Positions 21,265-36,200 of a stretch of DNA of 64,000 nucleotides are shown piece by piece. Every line of letters begins with the position of its first letter. Position 1 is the stretch's first letter. The stretch is from assembly GCF_037975245.1 (NCBI RefSeq), contig NC_092583.1, positions 5,057,264 to 5,121,263 on the forward strand, written 5' to 3'. A model generated the notes under the pieces. That model saw nothing but the letters and a program-made list of their open reading frames with translations. It did not search any database and was not told the DNA's origin. A program made the position numbers and the translations under genes. The DNA comes from Apostichopus japonicus. Taxonomy: Eukaryota; Echinodermata; Holothuroidea; Aspidochirotida; Stichopodidae.

Positions 21265-24200
21265 CTGGAAAAAAATATAAATATTAAAATAATACAAAAA
21301 CTAATCATGAATGTCACAAACTCAAAATGATGTATAAAATCAGACCTCACGATCCTCCAATATGGGTTATTAAAATTGTAATATGATTGTTCATTTTTTT
21401 CTGTTGTTCCAATCCTATAGTATCCCCGGCTTGTATTTCTAAAAATATGATTGATATGAAAAACAATTGGACACCCCTTCCTCAGTTCTTCAACAATGAA
21501 TATATAGAAGGAATTAAACAATCGGGTAGTTTTGATATGAAATTGTCCATACCGATATATCATTCTTCTTGTTCTCCCCCACAGACCATGTCGAGATATG
21601 TCTTACAATAAGCCACGCCCATTTTCATCTCTGAAATCCAGGTTGATTTTTTTCCCCTTTTTATTCATATTAAAATATAAATGATTAAGTTTAACTGCTG
21701 AACAGTTCTGTTACTTGAGTTTAGCACTGAATAGAATTTATCAAAAATTAGATGGTGAGCATTCTTAAAGATAAACGATTGTCCAATAAACCATTGGTTA
21801 CCATGGAGCATGTCATTATCTATACACACTATTAAATGAGATACACACCCAACCATCATTATAGGTCTGTGTGATAGAGATAACAGACAAGAACAAGTCA
21901 CCCCACCCCCCCTCCCCCTGCTTCAGCCCCACCACTCCACCAGTCTCCACAGCTGTGAGATACAAGTCCAACCATCATTGTTGGTCTATGTGAAAGAGAT
22001 AACTAACAAGAACAAGTCTACCCCCCCCCCGCCTCCCTCCTGCTTCAGCCCCACCACTCCACCAGTCTCCACAGCTGTGAGATACAAGTCCAACCATCAT
22101 TGTTGGTCTATGTGAAAGAGATAACTAACAAGAACAAGTCTACCCCCCCCCCGCCTCCCTCCTGCCTTATCCCCACCACTCCACAGCTATGAGATACAAA
22201 CCCAACCATCATTGTTGGTGTATGTGATAAAGATAACTGGCAAGAACAAGTCACCCCAAGGTTTTAGGTCCTAGTGGCTCTATGACATCACAGATTTACA
22301 AACTGACAACTCCCACAGCCCCAATTAATTTAAAGTAGCATATCTCCCACAACCAAACACGATTTATTTATAGATTTTTGGAGGAGTTGTTCTTCAGAAA
22401 GATCTCTGTCATGGAATTCAAAGATATTGATTGGGTTTGTGTCCCTTTTCTTGTTTGATCAAAATCACCATCCAGTTCTCCATTTTTGTCTGATACCAGT
22501 TGGCTGAAGGTTAAGTTAAACTTCATACATATATTTTGTTGATCACACAATATGAAAGACAATCAACATTTTAAACAATCACAGCATTCTATCATTATTA
22601 ATATTTTTCTTGTTTCATTGCCTGTCCTACATACTCATAAGGAGATTTTAGCTGACATAAGTCATAACAAGAAATAGAAAAAAAAATTATACTTAAATTT
22701 ATGAAACATAGTGTCGACAAATTCATATTAAGCTATAACCATAGATTTTCATCCTTGTCTGTCGACTTACAATTTGCCTAGCTTCTCACGCAAAATCGAC
22801 CCACAAAATAAGACTAATCGGATCAGAAGTGGTTAGTGATGTCATGAATGTAAGCAGAGAAGAAATTATAAAAAAAATCCGATCATAAGATTATGAATGA
22901 TAACTATCTCAAGATTAAGATAACTGAAGACAACCCTGCAAATGTTCTTTTTTGGGCACAGAGCAGATTTAATGTCACGAAGGTTTGCATATTTCATGCG
23001 TTTCTATGACAACAGCCTAACAACATAACATGGGATAGGGAATAAAATTTAAAAAAAAAACTTACAATGATTAACATCCATTTCCTATTTCCGTTACTTA
23101 CAGCATCCAGTATACAAAATTGCTATGTAGTACCGTAATAAGTCTTGTCTCCATGACAGGCTAGTATCCTTAAAACTTAGACATAAGACTGGATGTTGAT
23201 ATTAATTATTTATTCGTTTTAGTAACAATGACTCCCAACTGCTGATTTGGTTTAACACTCATTATAAGTTTAGTTATAATATAACTAAGTTCAAATAATT
23301 TATGCTTTCTTAATATTTAGAGATTCAAACATTCAGCAACACATCAAATGCAATTTAACATTTTCAAGCAGCAAGGTATTTCTGTACAAAAAAAAATTCT
23401 ATAGCAATGCTTATAAAACAGATGGTGTACAGAGTGAAGGTATTATGATATGGACATGATATGCTATTGCATATTCATGAGATTCTTCTTCATTGTTACT
23501 AACCCACTCCATCTATGTCAGCCATGCTGCCTCTTTCCTCATCTCCATCTATTTCCTGGAACCAGTTTGGTTCAGTCAGATCTTCCTTGTGAGCAATTTC
23601 TCCTTCCTCTGTGAGAGTTACCTCACTACTTGTTTCTGGTCTTGTCCTCTGCAAGAAAGTAAGAGTAAGGGTAAGCATAACCTTTTTTTTTTTTATCCTT
23701 AAAAGGAATCACATTGCTCGCAGGGCAATAAAACATAACAGAATAAGAAAACTAAAAAGAAAGAAAACATGAAAAGCAGCAGGCTGTAAATAATAGGCAA
23801 TAAAATAAACAACCTAACGATGAAAATTAATATTATGAGTTTTTATAGCCTGAGGAATGAAAGATAAACGATAGCGGGTTATGGTAACAGAAGAAGGCTG
23901 CCTGAGCCAACCCCTGTGCGAGATTACAAGTCTAATACAATGTGGACATGGAGGGGGTGATCACTGTCGGTCCAAAGGGACACCAGCTTGGTAGGTACAA
24001 GGCAGTGGTGAACACAGTCCACATCCTCCGGTACCTCACCGATCACCCGCCCGCCCTGCTAATACATTAATGAATATTACGCTCCTTTCCAGTAATTGTA
24101 GCATTGCTTCGCCAGCAAATAAGACAATACTGCCAAACCCTACACAAAACAGAATTATAAAAATGTTGTAATAACTTGCTATCTACATGGAAAGAATTCT

Positions 24201-27200
24201 ATTTCCTTTAAGCAATACAATCTAGAGTTTTTATTAATGACACTATTGACATGAACAGACCAATCCAGTTTGTGATCTATATAAACACCTAAATACTCTA
24301 AACTATCCAATATGACGACCAAAGTCTATTAATATCTCCTTTGTCTTATCTTCATTCAGCTCTAGGAAATTATCAACACGGTGCTTAACAAAATTACCAA
24401 TTTGAGTACGATATTTCCAGCTATTTATATTTTTCGATCAAGTCGAGGTATAGACGGAAAACAGGAACGGCACTAAAACAATGCACTGTGGAGCCACCGT
24501 ATTAGAAACTGAAATATTAGAATTAGTATTACGAGACAAACGAACTGACTGTGATCTGTTGGTAAGATAATCCAATACCCAATATATGTGAGAATGAGGG
24601 ATAACCTCCCATCTAAGAAGTATTTCAGAAAGCACATGCAGGCTGGATTGTGTTGAATGCAGAGGAAAAGTCGAAAAAAACATTACTCGAGCAGAGTTGC
24701 CAAAGTTAGCTTGTTCCATGTGACTATATAAATTATCGAGAACCACTAAAATTGCATCTCTGTACTACGATTACTTTGTTATGCAAACTGCAAGGGATCT
24801 AGGCATGATGTAAGAGTTGCTTAAGTTCTTTTGACATTTTTGTTCACAAACTTTCATAGCTACTGGAGTCAATGCTACAGGTTTTAAGTCATTCGTACAA
24901 TTTATCACTGACCTTTTTGGAACAGGATTACTACAAGCAACAACAAACTAAGAGATGCATACCTGACATAGTTAATGAAACCATTATGTAACAAGCTTTA
25001 GCTACAAGCAAAAGGTAAGGCTTCGTACTTAAAAGCTATTTCCAGAAGGTGTAACCAAAGAGAACCTTGCAACTTATGTTCATTTTTTCTGTCTCTGGAG
25101 TAAAGACGTGGTCATGGAAACGGTCATAAGGACAAAGAGAAAGAGTCACTTTCACTAGAAGAATAACAAACCAATTATTACTGGTCAAGAGTTTAAACAT
25201 CATCTTTATTGTGGTGTGTATGGGTTATGGTTGGCTGAAGCAAAGAAATTTATCTGTGACTGAAGCTACATATTTATTAAGTATTGAGGATGTATGGGGA
25301 CTGACTTACTGAATATTAATGTTACTTTTACTCAAGGTAAAATACTTATAATCATTCAAGTATGTCTGAGATAGAGTGGTCATGATTGAAAATACTGGAA
25401 AAACACATTACCTGCCACAGACTATAAAACAAGTTTTCATCCTTAAAGACATCATCACTGTTTCCAGGAACAGCTCTCAGCCATCTGGCTTTTAGTAACG
25501 CTTGACCCATTGCCGTTGCCTGTACCCTGTGGAAGAGACCATCAAAATGAAATGATTGTAAATGTTTACCAGAAGTCTGTGAGGAACAGTATGTTATCAT
25601 GAACTTTGCATGGCAGTAATAGTTAACAGATACAAAGTACCCAAGTATTTGAAGAGACATTCCAGAGCCAAACAGTGTAAGATTAAGGTTTTCTTCAAAG
25701 GGAAAAATATTCCACACTGTCAGTTGAGAGACGCCATGGTATTATCTTGTCCCTCGCTGAAGATACGTTTGTGCGACCTATATGGGCGGGCTAAACCTTC
25801 AATTACTCCAGACAAGGCCAGAAGGTGGTTCACAGTAGTTGGTCTGTAATATCTCCTCTAAATTGTCATCAACAGTAGCAGAGCAATGGCTGCTAATACA
25901 TGTGTGTATATCACAAAACTGTATACATTAATGTACATAGTGTATGGCACAGGAAGGATGTGCTTATTCAGTATAAACAATATGCAGAGAGATCATAGAC
26001 AATGCTAGATAAATAACATAATAACTAATATCACTTATTCAAAATGTGTAATTATTAAATACCATGCGTATATATATTAGCATCATACTACTGCACTATT
26101 TCTAGCACATGATAATCTTTCAATGTCAGGTACGATATGTGGCAATCGTGTGAAAGTTTTAAATCAATCATACACAGAGTTAGCTACTCAACCAGTATGG
26201 ACATGTTAAAAACCTCTCACATTTCATGTATAAACATGCCAGACAGAAAAAGTGTAATATCATTAAAAATATTGCAAGCCGTCATCCTTTTGCAATTCCA
26301 GTTGCTCATAAATCTTTCAGCTGAATAAAAACTGCTCCAAGGAGTTAAAACAACTGAACCAAAAATAGAAATTCCTGTGATCAGAATTTGACACAGTACT
26401 GACCATAATCACATGGCTAGTAATATTAAACCAAACCTGGTGATATGTATGTATGCAACACTCAGCCAACAACAAAATGTTTCCCTCTCTTACAAAAGCT
26501 TGTTCAAATTTGTGTCAAGTATTAATTATTCAAAAAGTGCTATCTTCACTTTCAACTCCTTGTATTAGAAACAATTTGTGCTGATACTAGCTGATAACCT
26601 ATTTTTAATTCAGACCACTTCAGCCATCTTAAATTTCTGATTGATTCACATCGCACAGTTTTCTGAAAGTCAACTACCTATATATTTTTTACAACATCAT
26701 AGAAATAGCAAAATCTTAGTTCATGGCGATTGTATAGCTTCGACGCCGGCGACTCCAGTCATGAGATCCCCGGTTCGATTCCCCGCCGACAGCAATGTGT
26801 GTCGTCTGGCAAGGGTGTTGTTCAATAACAACTTCCTGACATGGACGTTAAATGGATGTGTGCCGGGAGATTGGCTTCGGTCAGCTTGCGAGTCTACAAG
26901 CCTCCATGGCTTCTTTCGCGAGTTCCTGCTTGCGGGAAGATCACATATACATACATACATACATATTTCAAGCAAAAACCACAAGCTATTCAAACAATGA
27001 TTGCTTTTATTGCCATTTTACAGTTTTCATGTAAAAACAAAGTCAATCTAATAACCGATCATGAAAACAGCACTTGAAACAAAGTAATTATAAATGCCTG
27101 GATACAGAGACTTCATAGAGAAAAGGCAATATTTAGCTATGGCTGCACAGTTAAGCGGTTTTGTAACTAAAACCGGCTTTGGAAACAGGGTTTCAATTGG

Positions 27201-30200
27201 TTTGTTTACCAAACGGTGCAGCCTTTCTAGTGTAGTGAAGTGAAATTTTGTTGTTTGCACCCTTTGAATATTTAAATGTTATTATGTAATAGCTTTTGTG
27301 CACATAGCTTTTGCACGTGTTTGTGCCAGTTCTGTACACGCTGTGATAATGGCCAGCAGCGTCTCTGCAGAGCTCCGGGGTTCGCCTCGTAAACCCCTTA
27401 GTATTTCATAATTTTATTGCCCATATATATAATAATACCCATATCTGGACTGTCTGGTGGTCAGTGAGGAGATGTCCCCCTTCTTAGAGGCAGGATGCCT
27501 CAGGTTTTTCTGGTTTTCGGCTTCAGGCTTGAAGCCACTGGTATCCAAGATGGCGGTCCTACCAACATACAGCAAGCTGGCGTTAATGGAGTTTCTCGAT
27601 GTCCGCGATCTTACGCGCCGCGAGCGTAGAGTCTTCTTCTTTTCCCCGAGCGAGCTGACCCCAGTTTAGTAAGAGATTATGTCATAAATATTGTTTATAA
27701 ATGCTGTATGTACCCTATTGTTAATTAATTGAATTGTAGTTTTAAGTGTTGCCCTAGGTTGTGCTTTACTGTACAAAGTACATATGTAAGGTTATGTTTT
27801 TGGACCTTGGTCCTACGGGTCCATAGCGTGTCTTTATCGTTAAGCATGTGGGTGTTATCCATTTCATTTATTGTGTACTATTAAACTGTAGTGTAATTGA
27901 CAGTTAAGTGTATTGATAGTTGATTATTGTACCTGTCAAGTATTGTACTGCTCGCCGTTTAAAGAGTATATACTGATTTTGTATTCTGAACATTATTTGT
28001 TTACTGTTGTTTATGTCTCAGAGATTGTCCTTGAATCTTAGCCATTTTGGATAGCTGTAGAGTGACAAGACTCTTGAGAGTTTGTGGGTTCAGGAGGTGA
28101 AAATTCCTACTGTCTAGGAACAGTTAGGTGAAAATTCCTATAATGGTTGCAGCTGGCATGTGCTGCCCTGACTATTATTGAGGTGTTAAAAGTCCTCGCC
28201 TGTTGGCAAACGTATTGTATTATTTCAAAGTGCAGATTATTTCATCATGTTCATTTTACATTTTGTACAGTATTGCGGGTATTCATTCTTTAATTGTATT
28301 TGTGTTGATGTTGTATTGGTATTTCATTAGTATTGAGTATAGGTTTTCCCTGAGTTTTAATTAGGTTAAAGAGTTTATTAAGCCATTTATATTGTCATGT
28401 ATCATGATTTATTCGTATGTATTATATCATTTTGTAGAGTTGTAATAAATTGTCAGCCGTTGTTTCAACGCAAGAACACTCTTGCATCCTCATTGATAGC
28501 TTGTGAGTTTGAAGCGAAGGACCCTAAATCCGGTAATTTCCCCCGCCATCCGCGGTGCGCTTCACTAGCAACTGCAGTTTTGTATTGGGTTGTAACTTTC
28601 TATTTTATTTGACTAAGACATGTAATATGTACAAATAACTGGATTGTCTGTGGTTAATACATTTCACTGCTCCATGTAAGAGTTACAAACTGGTTTAATC
28701 CAATACAAACACTGTGTGCTTCATACACTCTCAACGCAACTTAATGGAACATAATGTAACTGAATGTAAAACTGTGTGCTCCACACACTTAATGTAACAT
28801 AAGCCTGTATCATTTGCAAACCTTTGAACTATTGCTTATTTCCTTGTTCCTGACACAACTTTGGTGTTAAAAAACAGCTAATTCTTTTCGGAAATCTAAA
28901 CTTGAATGGTTGAAGATAGTGAACCTGCCAGACACTGCAGATTATAAATGTGATATACAGCTCACACTTTCGGCGCGTAGCGAGGAATTTGCCAAGGGAG
29001 GGGCGAAGCTTGTAGGCACAGTATCTAAGCATAGCACCACCATGAGCTGGCGCGGAGCGCACAAGAAAATCTTGGCCGAAGATGCCTCCCAGATCGCTAG
29101 AAATGGCACTTCCCAGGCCTTGTAAGTTGCATCTAAGCAGTTTCTATTTTGAAATAGCGATATCATAAAAACATACAAACAATATGCTCAAGGAGGGCGG
29201 TCACCCTCTTTGCCCCACCCCCCTCACTTGGCTATGCGCCTGTCACACTTTCAGTAATCTATACTTGAATGGTTGAAGATAGTGAACCTGCCAGACACTG
29301 CAGAGATTATTAATGTGATATACAGCTGTAGGTACCTGTTGGTTGCTTTGTCCTTTAACATCAACCAGTCAACCAGTTCACTACCCACAATGCAGTTGGG
29401 GTAAGTTCTCAGACGATGACGATGAGTCTGAGGAGCGATGCCATTGGATGGGTGTTGAACCAAACGCCAAAGAAGTCGTAACTGAGCAGAATCCTAAGCA
29501 GAAATAGAAAAACAGAATTTTATTTTTCCAAGTACCCAAAAAGGCTTAAGGCAGGAAAATGGCTTCCATTATACATGAATATGAAAGAAAATTTGATTTG
29601 ACAATTTACAAGTGCTATCATTTGTAGTGACTTTATTGCAACCAGCTCATGTTTAATAGCAAATTGTGCTCATGTACTGAATTTATTGCACGTAGCTCAT
29701 GTTATTACCTGTGCTCACGTACTTGCAAAGCGGGATAATACTTCTGTATTATGCAAACACTTCCACTGATCAAATTAGCCTTTATTTCATTTGTCAACAA
29801 ACCTTCTGAGTAATACTTAAAATAATATTGCAATAGATCAAGTAAGACAATTTTTTAATTAATTAGGTTAGTTAGTGTGTAAATTTAATTACTTTTGGTA
29901 TGAGCAGTTTGTCATGTTGACACTTCTTCATAAGAGAACAAACTACAACTGAAAAGTGAAAAGTCAAGGATTTCAAAAGGTTTAACTTTTCCTTCATTAT
30001 TTCAAATGAACTTGACTGGTCAAGGTAATGAACTCAACCTGTTATGACCTTAATTTAGGTATCAAACAGCATTAAGCAAAAACAAAACAACAATCAAAAT
30101 CCTTTCCATATAGCAAGCAGCATTAAGAAAAAACACACAAAGAAAAAAAAATTATTCCATAAAGCAAGCAGCATTAAGGAAAAAAAAGAAATATCCATTC

Positions 30201-33200
30201 CATTCCATAAAAGATAGTGTTAATGTTCACCTTGAACATCTCTGATTAAAATCTAACATAAGCATAAAATTCTTACATCATATCTCTCTCTGACAGGAAA
30301 GAGACTACCGCAAACTGCCATTTAATTATGCAAATTAGAGCAGCCCTACTTAGATTTGAAAACAGCAAAAATGGAAATGGTTAACTTTCAATATATCTCA
30401 CTATTTTCCCAATTTCTTGTAACTTTCTGTATCATTGAGTAATGCTTCACATAAAATGATATAATAATCCTTTTATCTACATCATTTGTTTAATTCTCTG
30501 TATCCAAGTTCTTCCTTTGAAAAATTAAGCAAATATAATGGACAGGCAAGCTGATTAGTTTCACAAGAAAGTCTAATCTTTGAAGACCATTCTGTTCACC
30601 ATATTCTGTTTCAGAGCCTGTATTATCCTGATTTGCTGACAAAATGAGCCTGAAGTTCTTAATTAATTAAATTAACTGTCCTATACTTTTATTGTGATTG
30701 GATCAACTTGACAATTGGCGCTGCTATTGATGTATTATTTTGTGTTGGAACCACATTGAGCCCTAATTGCCTTAATACAATACCTTTACCATTAGATTAC
30801 ACCAACATTTATTTGTCATCTATTCTGTTCGAGCCCTGTGTCCTATTCCTTGCAAGTTCCCTTGGCAACAGTATTTTTTAAGTCCTTCACAGACTATGGA
30901 TGTTATATTCTGTCTTGATATTCTAGGCCTGTGCCATCCCTCGGTTAATCAATTCTGTTGCGACTGAAAGAGTACATTTTTAGTACCACCACACTCTGGT
31001 TACAGTTGCATACAACGGATCATGAAATCTGTCATATATACCAAATGAGATGCTTCTTAGCTGTTTCGGGAAGGTGTTAATGACAGTTATCTCTAGCACA
31101 CAGACCTATAATGATGGTTGAGTTTGTGTCTCATGGCTGAGGAGGCTGGTGGGGATGAGGTGGGATGGAGGGGGAGGGGTGACTTGTTAATGACAGTTAT
31201 CTCTAGCACACAGACCTATAATGATGGTTGAGTTTGTGTCTCATGGCTGAGGAGGCTGGTGGGGATGAGGTGGGATGGAGGGGGGAGGGGTGACTTGTTA
31301 ATGACAGTTATCTCTAGCACACAGAGCTATAATAAATGGTTGGGTTTGTGTCTCATGGCTGAGGAGGCTGGTGGGGATGAGGTGGGATGGAGAGGGGAGG
31401 GGTGACTTATTCTTGTCAGTTCTCTCTAGCACATAGACCTATAATGATGGTTGAGTTTTTGTCTCATGGATGAGGGGGCTGGTGGAGATGAGGTGGGATG
31501 GAGGGGGGGGGGGTAACTTGTTCTTGTCTGTTATCTCTAGCACATAGACCTATAACAAATGGTTGGGTTTGTGTCTCATGGCTGAGGAGGCTGGTGGGGA
31601 TGAGGCATGAGGGAGGGGGAGGGTGACTTATTAATGACAGTCACCTCTATCCCAAAGATCAATAACGATGGTTGGGTTGATGTCTCATGATACATTTTTA
31701 ACTTTCTACCTATGGCAATTTGCATATATCATTCCCACTTCCCTCTTACATCTAGACAGTCTCAATTTCCAAGATGGAACTTTACCGCAGAAATTCTCAT
31801 CTTCCATGGAAGCATAGCGCAAGCCCACCATGTCCACAACTTACCTGCACCAACAGTTGCCACTCACTGTCCAAGGTATCTGGGATACCATTGTAAGAAG
31901 TACCGGTGGCTTCAAATGGATTGGGGTCAGATGGATCCAGCTCCAACAAACTTCCTGTTCTAAAATTGGGAAAGATTTGAATGAAAGTGTGAGAAAAAGC
32001 TATTGGAAGTTAATGTAGCACACGATATCATTACAGACGAGTTCAGTAATATTTCCATTTATGTACAAAACAAGGAGGATAGAACAAGTACTGATAGAAA
32101 AAGTGGACGGAAGCTGAAGAAAGTTTGATGCTTCTACTGTCAGCCCCGCTTTACAGTATTAAGTGTAAAAGATAAAGCAATACACACAAGGGGAACAGAA
32201 AAGAATAAAACAAATAATGAACAAAAGAAGAGTGTTAGGAGTGTTAGCATTCTAGGCACAGTAGAATGAGGTTGTGGGGAGACAGGTAAGCGAGGAACAA
32301 AGTAAATCTAAAATCTAATACATGTATGACAAAGTAACAAATTTTGTTCTTTCAATTGTTTACGGAAAGTAGTATTAGTCTTACAGATTTTAATATGATT
32401 TGAGGCCATTTTATAATTTTTACACCAACTGAACAAATCGATAGATTAAAAGGTTTGAGGGGGAAAGCAGATTAACAAAACTATTATTAATCTGAAAAGT
32501 GACTGACAAGGGAAGACAAGGGACATAATGTGAATTAGTATGCCAAACTTAAGGTCAAGTCCCCACTTTTCTTTTGTGCCAACTATTTACTTTTGAGTCA
32601 GTATTACACTCTATTAGAATTTATGATAAACTAGCCTTCCTCCATTTTGTTTTAATCAATGCAGGTGAGCTAATTTTAAGCAATATGTAACCAATATTTG
32701 TAAAAGGTTGACACAATTTCAAGCTTTGCCCACACATGTTGGAATTTGTGTCCAAATGCACAGATGCTAATATGGGTGGCAGCATTTCTAAACTATCAGC
32801 TGTACTCTGAAGACAGATATGCAAAGCAATTGCAACATGGAATGGTAAGGAAGTGAGGATATCCTTAAGTTATGAACAAGTCTTTAGGAATAATGTAACG
32901 ATGCATTGTTCAATCAAGAAACCCCAAGCCATATAAAGTTCATTATTGTGAGGGGAGAGGGGGGGGTGGCAGTATATCAGTACTTTCAAATGAAGTATCA
33001 AGCCAAAAATTATCATGAATTTGTACACTGCAACATATAAATCAGTCTTTAACAAAATCTATTGCTTGATAGATAATGTAGAAAAGCAAACAGAAAGTAG
33101 AAAATGCCAAAAGTGGAAACGCTTTATAAACAACAGGGGATGCATATATGTAGATGTGACATACCTTTGTCTCCGTTCTTCGTCGGTAATACCTGTCAGG

Positions 33201-36200
33201 GACTTCCTCAGAGTCACCTCGGTCTGACTAGAACTTTCACTCTGATTAACCGAATTTAGATCCTCTTGAAGAGCATTGAGATCTTCCGAGGCATCCTCTG
33301 GGTTGGTATAGCTCCTTAGAACCTTGTCACAGTAACTGCAGACTCGCTCGCCCTCTGTCAATGAATAAAATTAAGACTATCAACATGATTTACTGTACAT
33401 AACAAAATCAAATTCTTCTGAAGTAGCAGGTTGTCTTACGACCATAGTTTAGTTCCAACCGATCATCTCTTCACATTTCAAGGGAATCATGATTCTGCAC
33501 TAGACAACACGGTCATTATATCATGGTTTACAACAATCCCAATGTATCATTGGGATTGGATCTTATATTACATCAGACTCACTCACAGTGAATGATACTG
33601 CACTAGACACCACACATTCATTATATCATGGTGTACAACAGTCTCAATGTATCATTGGGACTGGATCTTATATTACATCAGACTTACTCACAGTGAATGA
33701 TACTGAGACAACACAAAGTCATTATATCATGGAGTACAACAGTCTCAATGTATCATTGGGACTGGATCTTATATTACATCAGACTTACTCACAATGAATG
33801 ATACGCACTAGACACCACAACATTGGGACTGGATCTTATATTATATCAGACTCACTCACAGTGAATGATACTGCACTAGACACCACACAGTCATTATATC
33901 ATGGTGTACAACAGTCTCAATGTATCATTGGGACTCGATCTTATATTATATCAGACTCACTCACAGTGAATGATACTGCACTAGACACCACACATTCATT
34001 ATATCATGGTATACAACAGACTGGATCTCATATTATATCAGACTCACTCACAGTGAATGATATTGTACTAGACACCACACAGTCATTATATCATGGTGTA
34101 CAACAATCCCAATGTATCATTGGGACTGGATCTTATATTATATCAGATTCACTCACAGTGAATGATACTGCACTAGACACCACAACATTGGGACTGGATC
34201 TTATATTATATCGGACTCACTCACAGTGAATGATACTGCACTAGACACCACACATTCATTATATCATGGTGTACAACAGTCTCAATGTATCATTGGGACT
34301 GGATCTTATATTATATCAGACTCACTCACAGTGAATGATACTGCACTAGACACCACAACATTGGGACTGGATCTTATATTATATTGGACTCACAGTGAAT
34401 GATACTGCACTAGACACCACACATTCATTATATCATGGTATACAACAGACTGGATCTCATATTATATCAGACTCACTCACAGTGAATGATATTGTACTAG
34501 ACACCACACAGTCATTATATCATGGTGTACAACAATCCCAATGTATCATTGGGACTGGATCTTATATTATATCAGATTCACTCACAGTGAATGATACTGC
34601 ACTAGACACCACACATTCATTATATCATGGTATACAACAGACTGGATCTCATATTATATCAGACTCACTCACAGTGAATGATATTGTACTAGACACCACA
34701 CAGTCATTATATCATGGTGTACAACAATCCCAATGTATCATTGGGACTGGATCTTATATTATATCAGATTCACTCACAGTGAATGATACTGCACTAGACA
34801 CCACAACATTGGGACTGGATCTTATATTATATCGGACTCACTCACAGTGAATGATACTGCACTAGACACCACACATTCATTATATCATGGTGTACAACAG
34901 TCTCAATGTATCATTGGGACTGGATCTTATATTATATCAGACTCACTCACAGTGAATGATACTGCACTAGACACCACAACATTGGGACTGGATCTTATAT
35001 TATATTGGACTCACAGTGAATGATACTGCACTAGACACCACACATTCATTATATCATGGTATACAACAGACTGGATCTCATATTATATCAGACTCACTCA
35101 CAGTGAATGATATTGTACTAGACACCACACAGTCATTATATCATGGTGTACAACAATCCCAATGTATCATTGGGACTGGATCTTATATTATATCAGATTC
35201 ACTCACAGTGAATGATACTGCACTAGACACCACAACATTGGGACTGGATCTTATATTATATCAGACTCACTCACAGTGAATGATACTGCACTAGACACCA
35301 CAACATTGGGACTGGATCTTATATTATATCGGACTCACTCACAGTATGATACTGCACTAGACACCACACAGTCATTATATCATGGTATACAACAGACTGG
35401 ATCTCATATTATATCAGACTCACTCACAGTGAATGATATTGTACTAGACACCACACAGTCATTATATCATGGTAGCAGTCCCAATGTATCATTGGGACTG
35501 GAACAGATTTTATATCAGACTCACTCACAGTGAATGATACTGCACTAGACAACACACATTCATTATATCATGGTATACAACAGACTGGATCTTATATTAC
35601 ATCAGACTCACTCACAGTGAATGATATTGTACTAGACACCACACAAGTCATTATATCATGGTAACAGTCCCAATGTATCATTGGGACTGGAACTTATTTT
35701 ATATCAGACTCACTCACAGTGAATGATACTGAGACAACACAAAGTCATTATATCATGGTTTACAACAGTCCCAATGTATCATTGGGAATGGATCTTATAT
35801 TATATCAGATTCACTCACAGTGAATGGGTTTGTGTCCAGGGGTCTACCTTGCTGACACATGTTCTAAAGTGTTTTAGTTTATATTGTAGAAAGTCATGAA
35901 ATTATTTAAATATCTACCATCTGCTATATTTATGGGCATTTCTTAGCAACGTTTTTTTGTGAGACTGATATATGGCCACACAATGGCTAGGTAGCTTAGG
36001 ACTGATCAAATATATGGAGCACTTACTCTCTGCATACACATAATCTATTTATTGTCATCATTACAACTTAACAAATAGGTAGGTTTTTTGGACATACATC
36101 GGCTACATGTCCAGGATGCAGAAGTATTAACTGACTAATACATAATTATATCTCAGATACCTTGGCCAAAATTTCCAGAAAATGATTTTACAATATTTAG

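Noticed and set aside
26721-26967. Functional tRNA genes at the B-box sites
   Set aside because: The heads lack complete cloverleaf pairing and are fused to long bodies with simple-repeat tails, so they are SINEs.
33588-35533. Long open frames (up to 151 codons) in the satellite array
   Set aside because: They follow directly from a 105-bp repeat unit being a multiple of three. There is no start context, domain or splice context, and the array lies in an intron on the opposite strand to the gene.
33488-35826. CRISPR-like array
   Set aside because: Repeats are contiguous 105-bp satellite monomers without unique spacers, in a eukaryotic intron.
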